Assembly: GCA_040080965.1 (NCBI GenBank)
Contig: JBEBHH010000036.1
Span: 1 to 35,482 of the forward strand
Direction: 5' to 3'
Length of the DNA: 35,482 bases
DNA from: SHZI01 sp040080965
GTDB taxonomy: Bacteria; Pseudomonadota; Gammaproteobacteria; Steroidobacterales; GCA-2729495
The notes under the pieces were generated by a model. The model made no database searches. It was not told where the DNA came from and saw only the letters and a program-made list of their open reading frames with translations. A program made the position numbers and the translations under genes. Shown here in pieces: positions 15,852 to 23,159 of this stretch. The stretch's first letter is position 1. Every line of letters begins with the position of its first letter.

Positions 15852-18800
15852 GCGTCGTCCTCGAACAGCGCCGTCAGACGGGGCACTACCGTGGCCGCGC
15901 CGTAGCGCGTCTCCGCGTAGTGAATCAGGGTCATTCGGTCCGGCACCTGGAGTTCGCCCGTCAGGAACTGCCGGGCCTTCTCCCGCAGGGCCGCCACGTC
16001 CCCGGGGGGCACGAGCATCTGCGGGAGGATGGGCAGCATGGATTCCGGAATCGCGGCGGCATCGGTGCTGAGCACGGGGCAGCCGAAGGCGAGGGCCTCG
16101 ATGGTGATCAGCCCGAAGCATTCGAGCGCCAGCGTGGGCAGGATGAACAGGTCCGCCGCCGCGTAGGCCAGCTCCAGGTCCGCGTCCGATATCCGGCCCA
16201 TGAAACGGATGCGGTCGCCGGCGCCGAGGCTCGCGGCCAGCGCCTCGAGCTCGCCGCGCATCTTGCCACTGCCGGCCAGGAAGAAGTAGCAGTCGTGACT
16301 CTGGACCAGGGGCGCCAGCGCCCGGATCGCCACGTCGAGGCCGTAGCGGGGCCCCATGGAGCGCACGGTGAAGAAGATCCGCGCGTCCGCCGGCCACCCA
16401 AGCCGCTGGCGGGCCGTGGCCTTGTCGGGACGTTCGGCGGGAGCCGGATACCAGTGGGGAATGACCTGGACCTGGTCGCCCACACCGTAGGCCTCGTGCA
16501 GCTTCGTGCGGGTGAATTCCGAGAGCGTCTGGATGCGGTCGGCGGCCCCCAGCATCCGGCGTTCGACATTGGCGAGCAGGCCCCGGCCGAGCAGCAGCTT
16601 CAGGTGGCCCTGCCAGCCCTGGGCACGCCAGGTGATCTCCTGCTCGAGGACGACCGGCGAGTGTACGGTGTAGACGTAGCGCGGCTCGCGGCCGAGACCT
16701 TCCACCACGCCGAGGCCGAGCAGGGGCGAATGGACGTGCACGCAATCGAAGGTGCGATCCAAGAGCCAGCGCCGGCAGGCGCTCCGGGTGGAGTTGATGA
16801 TGGCGTGAAGGCGCTCAGGATGCCAGGCGGGCCGCTCGTCCTTCCGGAAGCGGACCACGCGGATGCCATCGAGCTCCGTGACGCCCTCCGGATTGCGGTT
16901 GTCGAGCAGGTAGCACAGCAGGGTGACGTTGTGCCCGCGCTCCTGCATGGCCTTCAGCATGTCCCAGGCCACGCGGCCCGAGCCGCCGGGCTGGTCGGCA
17001 AAGCAGTACTCGACGACGGCCAGGTATTCCAGCTTCCGGCGTCCGCCCTCCCCCGTGAGCACGGTGCTGACCGCGGGCCGGGCCGCGGCCTCGCGGCTCA
17101 GCGCCTCGCGCTCGGCCCGCTCGTTGTCCAGCCAGGCCTGGAACATCAGCACGTTCCAGAGCTTGCCCTGCCAATTGAGCCGTTCGGCGGTGTGATCGGC
17201 CCAGCGGGCGGCCACGAGATCCGGATCGAGGTAGCCGTCCGAGGCGAGGCGGTCGGGCGCGAGCAGTCCGTCGGCCCATTCGCGCAGGGGCCCGCGCAGC
17301 CACGCGCCCACGGGTATTTCGAAGCCCTGCTTGGGCCGGTCGAGCAGCGCGGCGGGGACGTAGCGGTAGGCCACCTGCCGGAGGGCCCACTTGCCCCGAC
17401 CATCCCGGTACTTGTGGCGCAGGGGCAGGGCCAGCGCGAACTCGGCGAGGCGGTGGTCGATCAGGGGCTCCCGCAGCTCCAGGCTGGCGCTCATGCTGGC
17501 CCGGTCGGTCTTGGCGAGGATGTCCTCGGAGAGGTAGCTCTGGATGTCGGCCACCATCATGTACTGGCTGGGTGGCAGGCGGCGCATCCACGCCGGCGGG
17601 TCGGCCAACAGGTGCCGGCTGAACGAGCCGCCGGGCACAAGGCCGTCGTACTCGGTCCAGCGGGACACGATGGCGCGGTAGAAGCGGAACCAGTCCGGCT
17701 CGCCGGCAAGCCGCGCCAGGCGCCGCAGGCGTTGCGACGGCGTGCCCTGGCTGCCGTAGTTGCTGAAGCGGTCGCTGAGCCCGGGAAAGGCCGCATCGAG
17801 CCAGGCCGGCGGGACGGCCTCCAGGAAACCGCCACCGAGCCGGCGCAGCGGCCGGGGAATGCGGGAGAGCCGGCGCCAGATGGCCTCCGCCGTGGGATAG
17901 CGTCCATAGCCATAGAAGAACTCGTCGCCACCGTCGCCGGACAGGGCGACGGTGACCTGCTGCCGGGCCAGCCGGCTCACCAGCAGGGTGGGAATCTGCG
18001 ACGAGTCGCCGAAGGGCTCGTCATAGATCGTGCTGAGGGCGGGCACCGCGTCGAGCGCGTCCCGCGGCGTGATGTAGAGCTCGGTGTGCCGGGTGCCCAG
18101 GTGCCGGGCCACCTCCCGGGCGTGCACGGCCTCGTTGAACTGCTGCTCACCGAAGCCGATGGTGAAGGTCTTGACGGGCTCCGGGCTGATGGCCTGGGCG
18201 ATGCCGGTGACCAGGCTGGAGTCGACGCCACCCGACAGCAGGACGCCGAGGGGCACGTCGGCAATCATCCGGCAGCGGACGGAGTCCCGCAGGATCCGGT
18301 CGAGCTGTTCCACCACGTCGGCGTCGCCCGCGGGCACGGCGACGGGTGCCGTGGTCATCTGCTCCACGGACCAGTACACGATCTCGGTCTCGCGGGGGCG
18401 GCCGTCGGAACGGGGTGAGTACCGCGTCAGGACTCCGGGCCGCAGTTTCCGCACGGCGCCGTAGATGCTGTAGGGCCCAGGCACGTAGTCGTGCCGCATG
18501 TAGAGCGCCAGGGCGTCCCGGTCGACGGTGCGGTCGAAGCCGGGCACCACGCGGAGCGCCTTGAGCTCCGAACCGAAGACGAGCTGGTTGCCAATGTGGC
18601 CCACGTAAAGGGGCTTGACGCCGAGCCGGTCCCGGCAGAGCCAGAGGCAGCGCTCGCCCTGGTCCCACACCGCGAAGGCGAACATCCCGACGAACCTTGG
18701 CACCGCACCCTGCAGCCCCCACTGCTCGAAGGCCGCCAGCATGACCTCCGTGTCGGAACCGCCGCGAAAGGCGTGGCCCAGTGCGACCAGTTCGGCGCGC

Positions 18801-19060
18801 AGCTCGGGGAAGTTGTACACCTCGCCGTTGTAGGCAAGCACGAACCGGCCGCTGGCCGAGCGCATCGGCTGGGCGCCGAGGGGCGAGAGGTCCTGGATGG
18901 AGAGGCGGCGGTGGGCCAGCCCGACGCCGGCCTGCTCGCTGACCCAGATGCCATGGTCGTCGGGGCCGCGGTGCGCGAGGGTGCCCGCCATCCGGCCGAG
19001 CAGCGACGGCACGTCCGCCGCCGCGACGGGAAAGCCCAGGAATCCGGCCAGGCCGCACAT
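15848..19060 (-). CDS. Asparagine synthase-like amidotransferase fused to a GT4 glycosyltransferase
   Basis: A single 1070-aa frame encodes two enzymes. Residues 1 to about 650 form a complete AsnB-type amidotransferase: Cys2 nucleophile (MCGLAGFLG), RGPDDHG (31-37), PP-loop SGGVDSS (276-282) and SGDGGDEFFYGYGRY (374-388). After a short linker (about 650-676), residues 677-1070 form a full GT4 glycosyltransferase with GGSGRVAWDM, TVHSP, FFTVRSMGPRYGLD and the E-x7-E signature ECFGLITIE (980-988). No stop or frame break separates them, and ordinary AsnB homologues end near residue 640. The fusion suggests amidation and sugar transfer in sequence on the same intermediate, or simply fixed stoichiometry. 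A misassembly is unlikely because the linker region is continuous and codon use is unchanged. The start directly abuts the stop of the 63-aa gene. Confidence 0.9.
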   Translation of the reverse strand: MCGLAGFLGFPVAAADVPSLLGRMAGTLAHRGPDDHGIWVSEQAGVGLAHRRLSIQDLSPLGAQPMRSASGRFVLAYNGEVYNFPELRAELVALGHAFRGGSDTEVMLAAFEQWGLQGAVPRFVGMFAFAVWDQGERCLWLCRDRLGVKPLYVGHIGNQLVFGSELKALRVVPGFDRTVDRDALALYMRHDYVPGPYSIYGAVRKLRPGVLTRYSPRSDGRPRETEIVYWSVEQMTTAPVAVPAGDADVVEQLDRILRDSVRCRMIADVPLGVLLSGGVDSSLVTGIAQAISPEPVKTFTIGFGEQQFNEAVHAREVARHLGTRHTELYITPRDALDAVPALSTIYDEPFGDSSQIPTLLVSRLARQQVTVALSGDGGDEFFYGYGRYPTAEAIWRRLSRIPRPLRRLGGGFLEAVPPAWLDAAFPGLSDRFSNYGSQGTPSQRLRRLARLAGEPDWFRFYRAIVSRWTEYDGLVPGGSFSRHLLADPPAWMRRLPPSQYMMVADIQSYLSEDILAKTDRASMSASLELREPLIDHRLAEFALALPLRHKYRDGRGKWALRQVAYRYVPAALLDRPKQGFEIPVGAWLRGPLREWADGLLAPDRLASDGYLDPDLVAARWADHTAERLNWQGKLWNVLMFQAWLDNERAEREALSREAAARPAVSTVLTGEGGRRKLEYLAVVEYCFADQPGGSGRVAWDMLKAMQERGHNVTLLCYLLDNRNPEGVTELDGIRVVRFRKDERPAWHPERLHAIINSTRSACRRWLLDRTFDCVHVHSPLLGLGVVEGLGREPRYVYTVHSPVVLEQEITWRAQGWQGHLKLLLGRGLLANVERRMLGAADRIQTLSEFTRTKLHEAYGVGDQVQVIPHWYPAPAERPDKATARQRLGWPADARIFFTVRSMGPRYGLDVAIRALAPLVQSHDCYFFLAGSGKMRGELEALAASLGAGDRIRFMGRISDADLELAYAAADLFILPTLALECFGLITIEALAFGCPVLSTDAAAIPESMLPILPQMLVPPGDVAALREKARQFLTGELQVPDRMTLIHYAETRYGAATVVPRLTALFEDDA

Positions 19061-19252
19061 TCAGGGGGAACGCGGAGCCGATGCGGGGTCAGGCAGCGTG
19101 CCGAGGCGAATGGCCAGTTGCTCCATTTCCTCCAGCGCCTCGATGACCTGGACGAGGGACAGGCGGGACCAGCGGCGGACCTGCTCCCGGCGGGCGCCCT
19201 CGTAGGTGGTCAGCGACCAGTCAACGGGCGGCGTGTCGGGGCTTTCACTCAT
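19061..19252 (-). CDS. 63-aa protein of unknown function abutting the AsnB-GT4 fusion
   Basis: This small frame ends exactly at the base before the ATG of the fusion gene (TGA then ATG, no gap) and has a TGAGG ribosome-binding site before its own ATG. The protein has a short polar head with DWSLTTYEGARREQVRRWSR, then an amphipathic helix LSLVQVIEALEEMEQLAIRLG rich in Leu, Glu and Ile. It has no signal peptide or membrane segment. The layout (Trp/Tyr-rich head, Arg-rich segment, acidic amphipathic helix) looks like a small protein-binding adaptor. I do not recognise a characterised family. Coupling to the fusion suggests a partner or chaperone role, but that is inference. Confidence 0.65.
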   Translation of the reverse strand: MSESPDTPPVDWSLTTYEGARREQVRRWSRLSLVQVIEALEEMEQLAIRLGTLPDPASAPRSP

Positions 19253-19345
19253 CGGCCAGCCTCATGCGCAGGTGCTCGATGCGGGGCCCGGGCAATGGCT
19301 TCGAAACTGGCAAGGCGCATGGCTGAAGCAGGCTACCGGCATCAC

Positions 19346-20515
19346 TCAGGCGGGTAAAGACTGCACCGACGTCCAGGCAGCCAGCACGACGGGTGTGGAC
19401 GACTCGAGCGCTTCCTTCGTCCGCAGGAAAAGCTGCCCCGCCTCCCAGACGTAGGCCGTCTCCAGTCCCCGGGCGGCCGGGTCGGCGGCGGTGTCGTAGC
19501 TGCGGCGGATCGAGGCCTCGTGGCCGTGATCCCGGCTGCGGGGCGACCAGGCGTGCTTCTCCGCCCCGACGTCCATCACCAGCCGCTGGAAATCGTCCAT
19601 GGCAATGAGCGTGTTGCCGCGGTGGGCGGCGTAGCGCTCCTTCACGCCCTCGAAGGCGTGGCCCTTGGCCGAGAAGGTGATGGCGGCGATCGAGCCATCG
19701 CCAAACACGTAGGTGACCGCGATATCGCAGTCGGACTTGGCCGAGCGCGTGGGAATGATGCGGATCGGGAACCGGCGCTCCGGCGGCATCATCTGGTAGG
19801 TCAGGTCCGTCCAGTGGCACAGGTTGCCCAGCACCCGTCCGCCCTCCTCCTCCCGGAAGTACCAGTGGTCGGGCGCGATCTCGTGGCCGGCGATGAACCA
19901 GTTCTGCATCAGCTCGCCGTCTTCCCGCCACAGCTGCTCGCGCATGCGCGTGCCGAAGGAGCTGCCGGGCCGGTTGAATCCCAGGGACACGATCCGGCCC
20001 CTGCCCGCGACGCGGGCCACTTCCTGGGCCGCGCAGAGCCGGGTGAGCTGGTCATCGGTCACCACGTGGGGCTTCTCGATGTGCACGTCCTTCCCCGCCT
20101 GCAGCGCCTTGATGGCGTACTCGGCGTGGCTGGCGTGGTTCGACGAAATGAACACCAGCGTGACCTTCGGGTCGGCGATGATCTGGTCCGCGTCGGTGGT
20201 GTAGTAGCAGGCGCCGTACTGCTCGAAGAGTGACGCGGCCTTGTTCGCGTCGATATCCATGCAGCCACGGATCACCTGGCCGTAGTTCTTCTTCAGGTAG
20301 TAGGCGATCACCGAGAAACCGAAGTTGCCGCAGCCGATCAGCCCCACGTGGGCCTTCGATTCGGGTCGCACGTTGTTAGCCGGCAACCGGGCGTAGGCCT
20401 TGCTCATGTGGTACTGGCCACGAACCTTCACCAGCGTCCGGCGAACGCCGTACAGGCCAACGTAGCGGAGCGCCTTGCGGACGCGGAACAGGAGCGGTGC
20501 CGAGGTGTAATCCAT
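19346..20515 (-). CDS. Gfo/Idh/MocA family oxidoreductase with N-terminal extension
   Basis: A 389-aa sugar dehydrogenase-like protein. After about 55 basic/hydrophobic residues (MDYTSAPLLFRVRKALRYVG...) comes the Rossmann motif GLIGCGNFGFSVIAYYL, then the family signature EKPHV (about 149-153). The C-terminal region reads FREEEGGRVLGNLCHWTDLTYQM with a conserved Cys/His-Trp-Asp arrangement. It differs clearly from the shorter homologue at 8666-9670 and from the fused domains at 1009 and 25110. It probably oxidises or reduces a sugar intermediate; the substrate is unknown. ATG 20515 is the first in-frame start. An 80-bp gap with an inverted repeat separates it from the upstream exosortase gene, and 93 bp without further signals follow it. 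Confidence 0.85.
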   Translation of the reverse strand: MDYTSAPLLFRVRKALRYVGLYGVRRTLVKVRGQYHMSKAYARLPANNVRPESKAHVGLIGCGNFGFSVIAYYLKKNYGQVIRGCMDIDANKAASLFEQYGACYYTTDADQIIADPKVTLVFISSNHASHAEYAIKALQAGKDVHIEKPHVVTDDQLTRLCAAQEVARVAGRGRIVSLGFNRPGSSFGTRMREQLWREDGELMQNWFIAGHEIAPDHWYFREEEGGRVLGNLCHWTDLTYQMMPPERRFPIRIIPTRSAKSDCDIAVTYVFGDGSIAAITFSAKGHAFEGVKERYAAHRGNTLIAMDDFQRLVMDVGAEKHAWSPRSRDHGHEASIRRSYDTAADPAARGLETAYVWEAGQLFLRTKEALESSTPVVLAAWTSVQSLPA

Positions 20516-20548
20516 GAATGGGCCGGGCTGCTAAGCGTCAAATCCTAG

Positions 20549-20579
20549 CATCTGGGCCAGGTGGCTTCGTGACCAGATG
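20549..20579 (-). other. Inverted repeat between exosortase and dehydrogenase genes
   Basis: CATCTGG (minus strand 20579-20573) pairs with CCAGATG (20555-20549), a perfect 7-bp stem around a 17-nt loop. A run of only three T follows a few bases later, so it is a weak terminator candidate at best. It may stabilise the upstream mRNA end or attenuate readthrough into the dehydrogenase gene. Confidence 0.3.
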
Positions 20580-20595
20580 TTCAGAAACGGGCAGT

Positions 20596-22260
20596 TCAGG
20601 GTGACGCGCTGGATGGCCCCAACACATCGGCTGGAGAAGAACGCCGGGGTACCGCGTCAGCCTGGGGGATGTGGTAGTAGAGCGTCGGATAGACTTCCCG
20701 CAGGAAGCCGGTCAGGCGTGCATCGGCCTCGGGTACGCGGCTGGCATCGTCAACCGAGGTTATCACCCGGACGAGCGCCCCATCGGTTCGCTGCCTGGTG
20801 ACCGAGTCCCAGAAGATGTACCACTTCGCGGCGTACTCGCTGGTTACATTGCGTCCCCGCTGCATGAACCAGTAGTAGACGAGCAGTCGTTCTTCGCCCA
20901 TCGACATGAGGACCCGGTTCACGGGAATCGGCGCGCCATCGGCCTGGACATCAGGCAGGGACACCTGATCGAACTCATCAAAGCGCCAGCCGCTCCCGGG
21001 AAGGCACGCGCGGGGTGAATGCGCCGACGTACCCTTCCGCTGCGAATCGTAGTACGCAACGTACAGCTCTACCGAGCTGGCGTCCCGGGCACTGGAATAG
21101 CCAATCATCGTGTAGTCAGTGAGCTTGAGCACATCAAGCTCCGCGTCACCAATCTGCCGCTCGGTCCCCCGCCACTCACCAACGCTCAGGGGAAATGTAC
21201 CCAGCGAAACATGCTCCGGAACTTTCTCCTGCCTCCCGGCCAGCAACACGGAGATTACGGCTCCACCAACCAGCAGCAGGAGCGCGGCGATGACGGGACC
21301 GCCCAGGCTCCGGCCGGCAAACCACCCCTGGAAGTCGCTCATGGGCGGCAGATCGACGTCGAATACCTCGATCAGCGGCTTGCCCGCCACCTTGGCAAGA
21401 AGCGCCATTTCGCCAAACATCAGCAGGAGGCAGGCCGAGAAAATGACCCAGCCCTCGAAGTAATGCAGGAAGCCCTCTGCTGCCTGCGTGCCCCAGCGGT
21501 TCACGAGGACGCCGGTCACGGCAATTCGGAAGCTGTTCATCACGATCGTGATCGGCACGCTGGACAGGAAAATAAGCCATCGCTGCCACACCGGCCCACG
21601 GAAAACGACCGCACACAGGAAGCCGAAGCTCATGAGCGGGAACAGGTAGCGCAGGCCGTTGCAGGCCTCGACCACCTGGAGCTTGTAGGTCCCCAGGTCG
21701 ATGACATTGCCTTCGAGGAAAACCGGCAGGCCCATGAGCCGGATCATCAGCGTTCCGAGCTCCGACGAGACCAGCTGCAGGCCACTCGACAGGCTGATCT
21801 GGATGAAATTGGGCAATGGCACCAGGAAGATCAGGAAAGCGAGCGCAGCCCAGATCACCCGGGTGCCGGAAACGCCGATGACCGTAATCACCAGACCCCA
21901 GAGCATCAGCAGGAACGCATACTGGACGATCGCGTAGATGGCGCTGAGTTCGCCAAAGGCGAAGGCCAGGAGTCCCACCGCGACAACCCAGACGCCGGCC
22001 CATGATTCAGCGTAGCCGGCGGCGCGCAGCGCCCCCAGTCGGATGGCCAGAACGTAGAAACTCAGGAAAGGGATCAGGTACGCGTAGCTGTACTCCGGCG
22101 TCCCCCAGACCCGCTCCATTTCCTTCAGGCCGGACCGGAAGGTAAAGAGGAGAACGACGATTCCCAGCGCCAGCACGGCGGCGTACATGCCTCCGGACAA
22201 AAGCGGCGATGGCTGATTGCCGGTTGCTACCGGACGAGACGTCATATCCACACTTGCCAT
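20596..22260 (-). CDS. xrtD: Exosortase with fused EpsI domain (XrtD type)
   Basis: A multi-spanning transpeptidase of the exosortase family, 554 aa from ATG 22260. The catalytic residues lie in their usual contexts: Cys200 in VVEACNGLRYLFPLMSFGF, Arg245 in MNSFRIAVTG and His266 in FLHYFEGW. About eight to ten hydrophobic helices precede a periplasmic EpsI-like domain (from about residue 345: FPLSVGEWRGTE...YVAYYDSQRKG...PGSGW). The EGNVIDLGTYKLQVVEAC stretch and the EpsI fusion resemble XrtD, the exosortase paired with VPLPA-CTERM substrates. It should cleave C-terminal sorting signals and attach or release proteins at the cell surface. ATG 22260 lies one base after the WecB stop (TGA T ATG); ATG 22245 is an alternative. 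No sorting-signal protein is encoded in the window. Confidence 0.88.
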   Translation of the reverse strand: MASVDMTSRPVATGNQPSPLLSGGMYAAVLALGIVVLLFTFRSGLKEMERVWGTPEYSYAYLIPFLSFYVLAIRLGALRAAGYAESWAGVWVVAVGLLAFAFGELSAIYAIVQYAFLLMLWGLVITVIGVSGTRVIWAALAFLIFLVPLPNFIQISLSSGLQLVSSELGTLMIRLMGLPVFLEGNVIDLGTYKLQVVEACNGLRYLFPLMSFGFLCAVVFRGPVWQRWLIFLSSVPITIVMNSFRIAVTGVLVNRWGTQAAEGFLHYFEGWVIFSACLLLMFGEMALLAKVAGKPLIEVFDVDLPPMSDFQGWFAGRSLGGPVIAALLLLVGGAVISVLLAGRQEKVPEHVSLGTFPLSVGEWRGTERQIGDAELDVLKLTDYTMIGYSSARDASSVELYVAYYDSQRKGTSAHSPRACLPGSGWRFDEFDQVSLPDVQADGAPIPVNRVLMSMGEERLLVYYWFMQRGRNVTSEYAAKWYIFWDSVTRQRTDGALVRVITSVDDASRVPEADARLTGFLREVYPTLYYHIPQADAVPRRSSPADVLGPSSASP

Positions 22261-22261
22261 A

Positions 22262-23050
22262 TCACTGGCGTTTGATCCCCGGCGCTGCATCCAGCGAGAC
22301 GCCTTCCTTCCACACACGGTAGGCAAAGGTCAGAAGCCGTGGGAAACGGCGAATCCGGGCGGGCTCGCGCAGGATCCGGTACAGCCATTCAAGGTAGGAC
22401 CGTTGCCACGCCATGGGCGCCCTCTTCACGCGCCCGGCCAGGACGTCGAGCGTTCCGCCCACGCCCTGGCAAACGTTCACGGTGGTCAGTTTGGGCAGGT
22501 TGTCGTGGATCCAGAGCTCCTGCTGGGGGCTGCCCAGGCCAACGAACAGGAAACGCGCGCCGCTGTCGTTGATTCGCGCCGGCAGTGCGAGGGCATCGGC
22601 AGGACTGAGGTAGCCGTTCTGATAGCCGGCGATCTTGAGGCCCGGGTAGGCGTCGCGGAGGGCCCGGCAGGCCATGGGCGTGACCTCGGGGCGGGCGCCA
22701 AAGACAAACACGGGGTAGCCGCGATTGGCTGCAAGGGCGCACAACTCCGGCATGAGGTCGGCGCCCGGCACGCGCCGCCGGGTGCGGGCTCCGCCCAGCC
22801 TCGCCGCAACGACCGCACCGACGCCATCCGGAATCAGCAGCGCCGCCTCGTTGATTGCTTCCAGCAGCCGGGCATTTTCCGAGGCAGCGATGATCTTTTC
22901 CGGATTGATGGCAAAAATAGCGCCCTTCCGGCCGGCCCTCACGAGATCATCGGCGATCAGCACGGCCTCGGTCATGGTCACGCAATCCATGGGCACACCG
23001 AGGATGGTGACCCTCTCCCAGCTGGTTGCGGCCTTGGGGGCATCGGACAT
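22262..23050 (-). CDS. WecB/TagA/CpsF family glycosyltransferase
   Basis: From ATG 23050 the protein is 262 aa, the normal size for this GT26 family. Visible signatures are AINPEK (47-52), IPDGVGAV with the likely catalytic Asp75 (73-80), VFGARPEV (116-123), GLGSPQQELWI (171-181) and a basic C-terminal tail that in homologues binds the membrane. Family members add a sugar (often ManNAc or a ManNAcA-type residue) as the second sugar of a polyprenyl-linked repeat unit. A weak promoter-like pair is present just upstream (minus-strand GTCACA, 16-bp spacer, TATTAT at 23063-23058), which would give an almost leaderless message. A longer upstream frame is rejected because homology starts near WERVTILGVPMD. 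It is followed directly by the exosortase gene. Confidence 0.9.
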   Translation of the reverse strand: MSDAPKAATSWERVTILGVPMDCVTMTEAVLIADDLVRAGRKGAIFAINPEKIIAASENARLLEAINEAALLIPDGVGAVVAARLGGARTRRRVPGADLMPELCALAANRGYPVFVFGARPEVTPMACRALRDAYPGLKIAGYQNGYLSPADALALPARINDSGARFLFVGLGSPQQELWIHDNLPKLTTVNVCQGVGGTLDVLAGRVKRAPMAWQRSYLEWLYRILREPARIRRFPRLLTFAYRVWKEGVSLDAAPGIKRQ

Positions 23051-23159
23051 GGCGGCAATAATACGGGGAAAAGGCTGGTTGTGACCGTGGACCCGTAGGG
23101 ACTTGCCCGGGAAGCTGACGGCCGGAATTGTGACCCAGCGCCGCTTTTCGGTCCCCGGT

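Noticed and set aside
15743..18418. An 891-residue open frame on the plus strand opposite the AsnB-GT4 fusion
   Set aside because: It mirrors codons of a gene with full catalytic motifs, is rich in Gly/His/Gln/Val/Arg without domain features, and crosses two real genes. Long antisense frames are expected in DNA this GC-rich.
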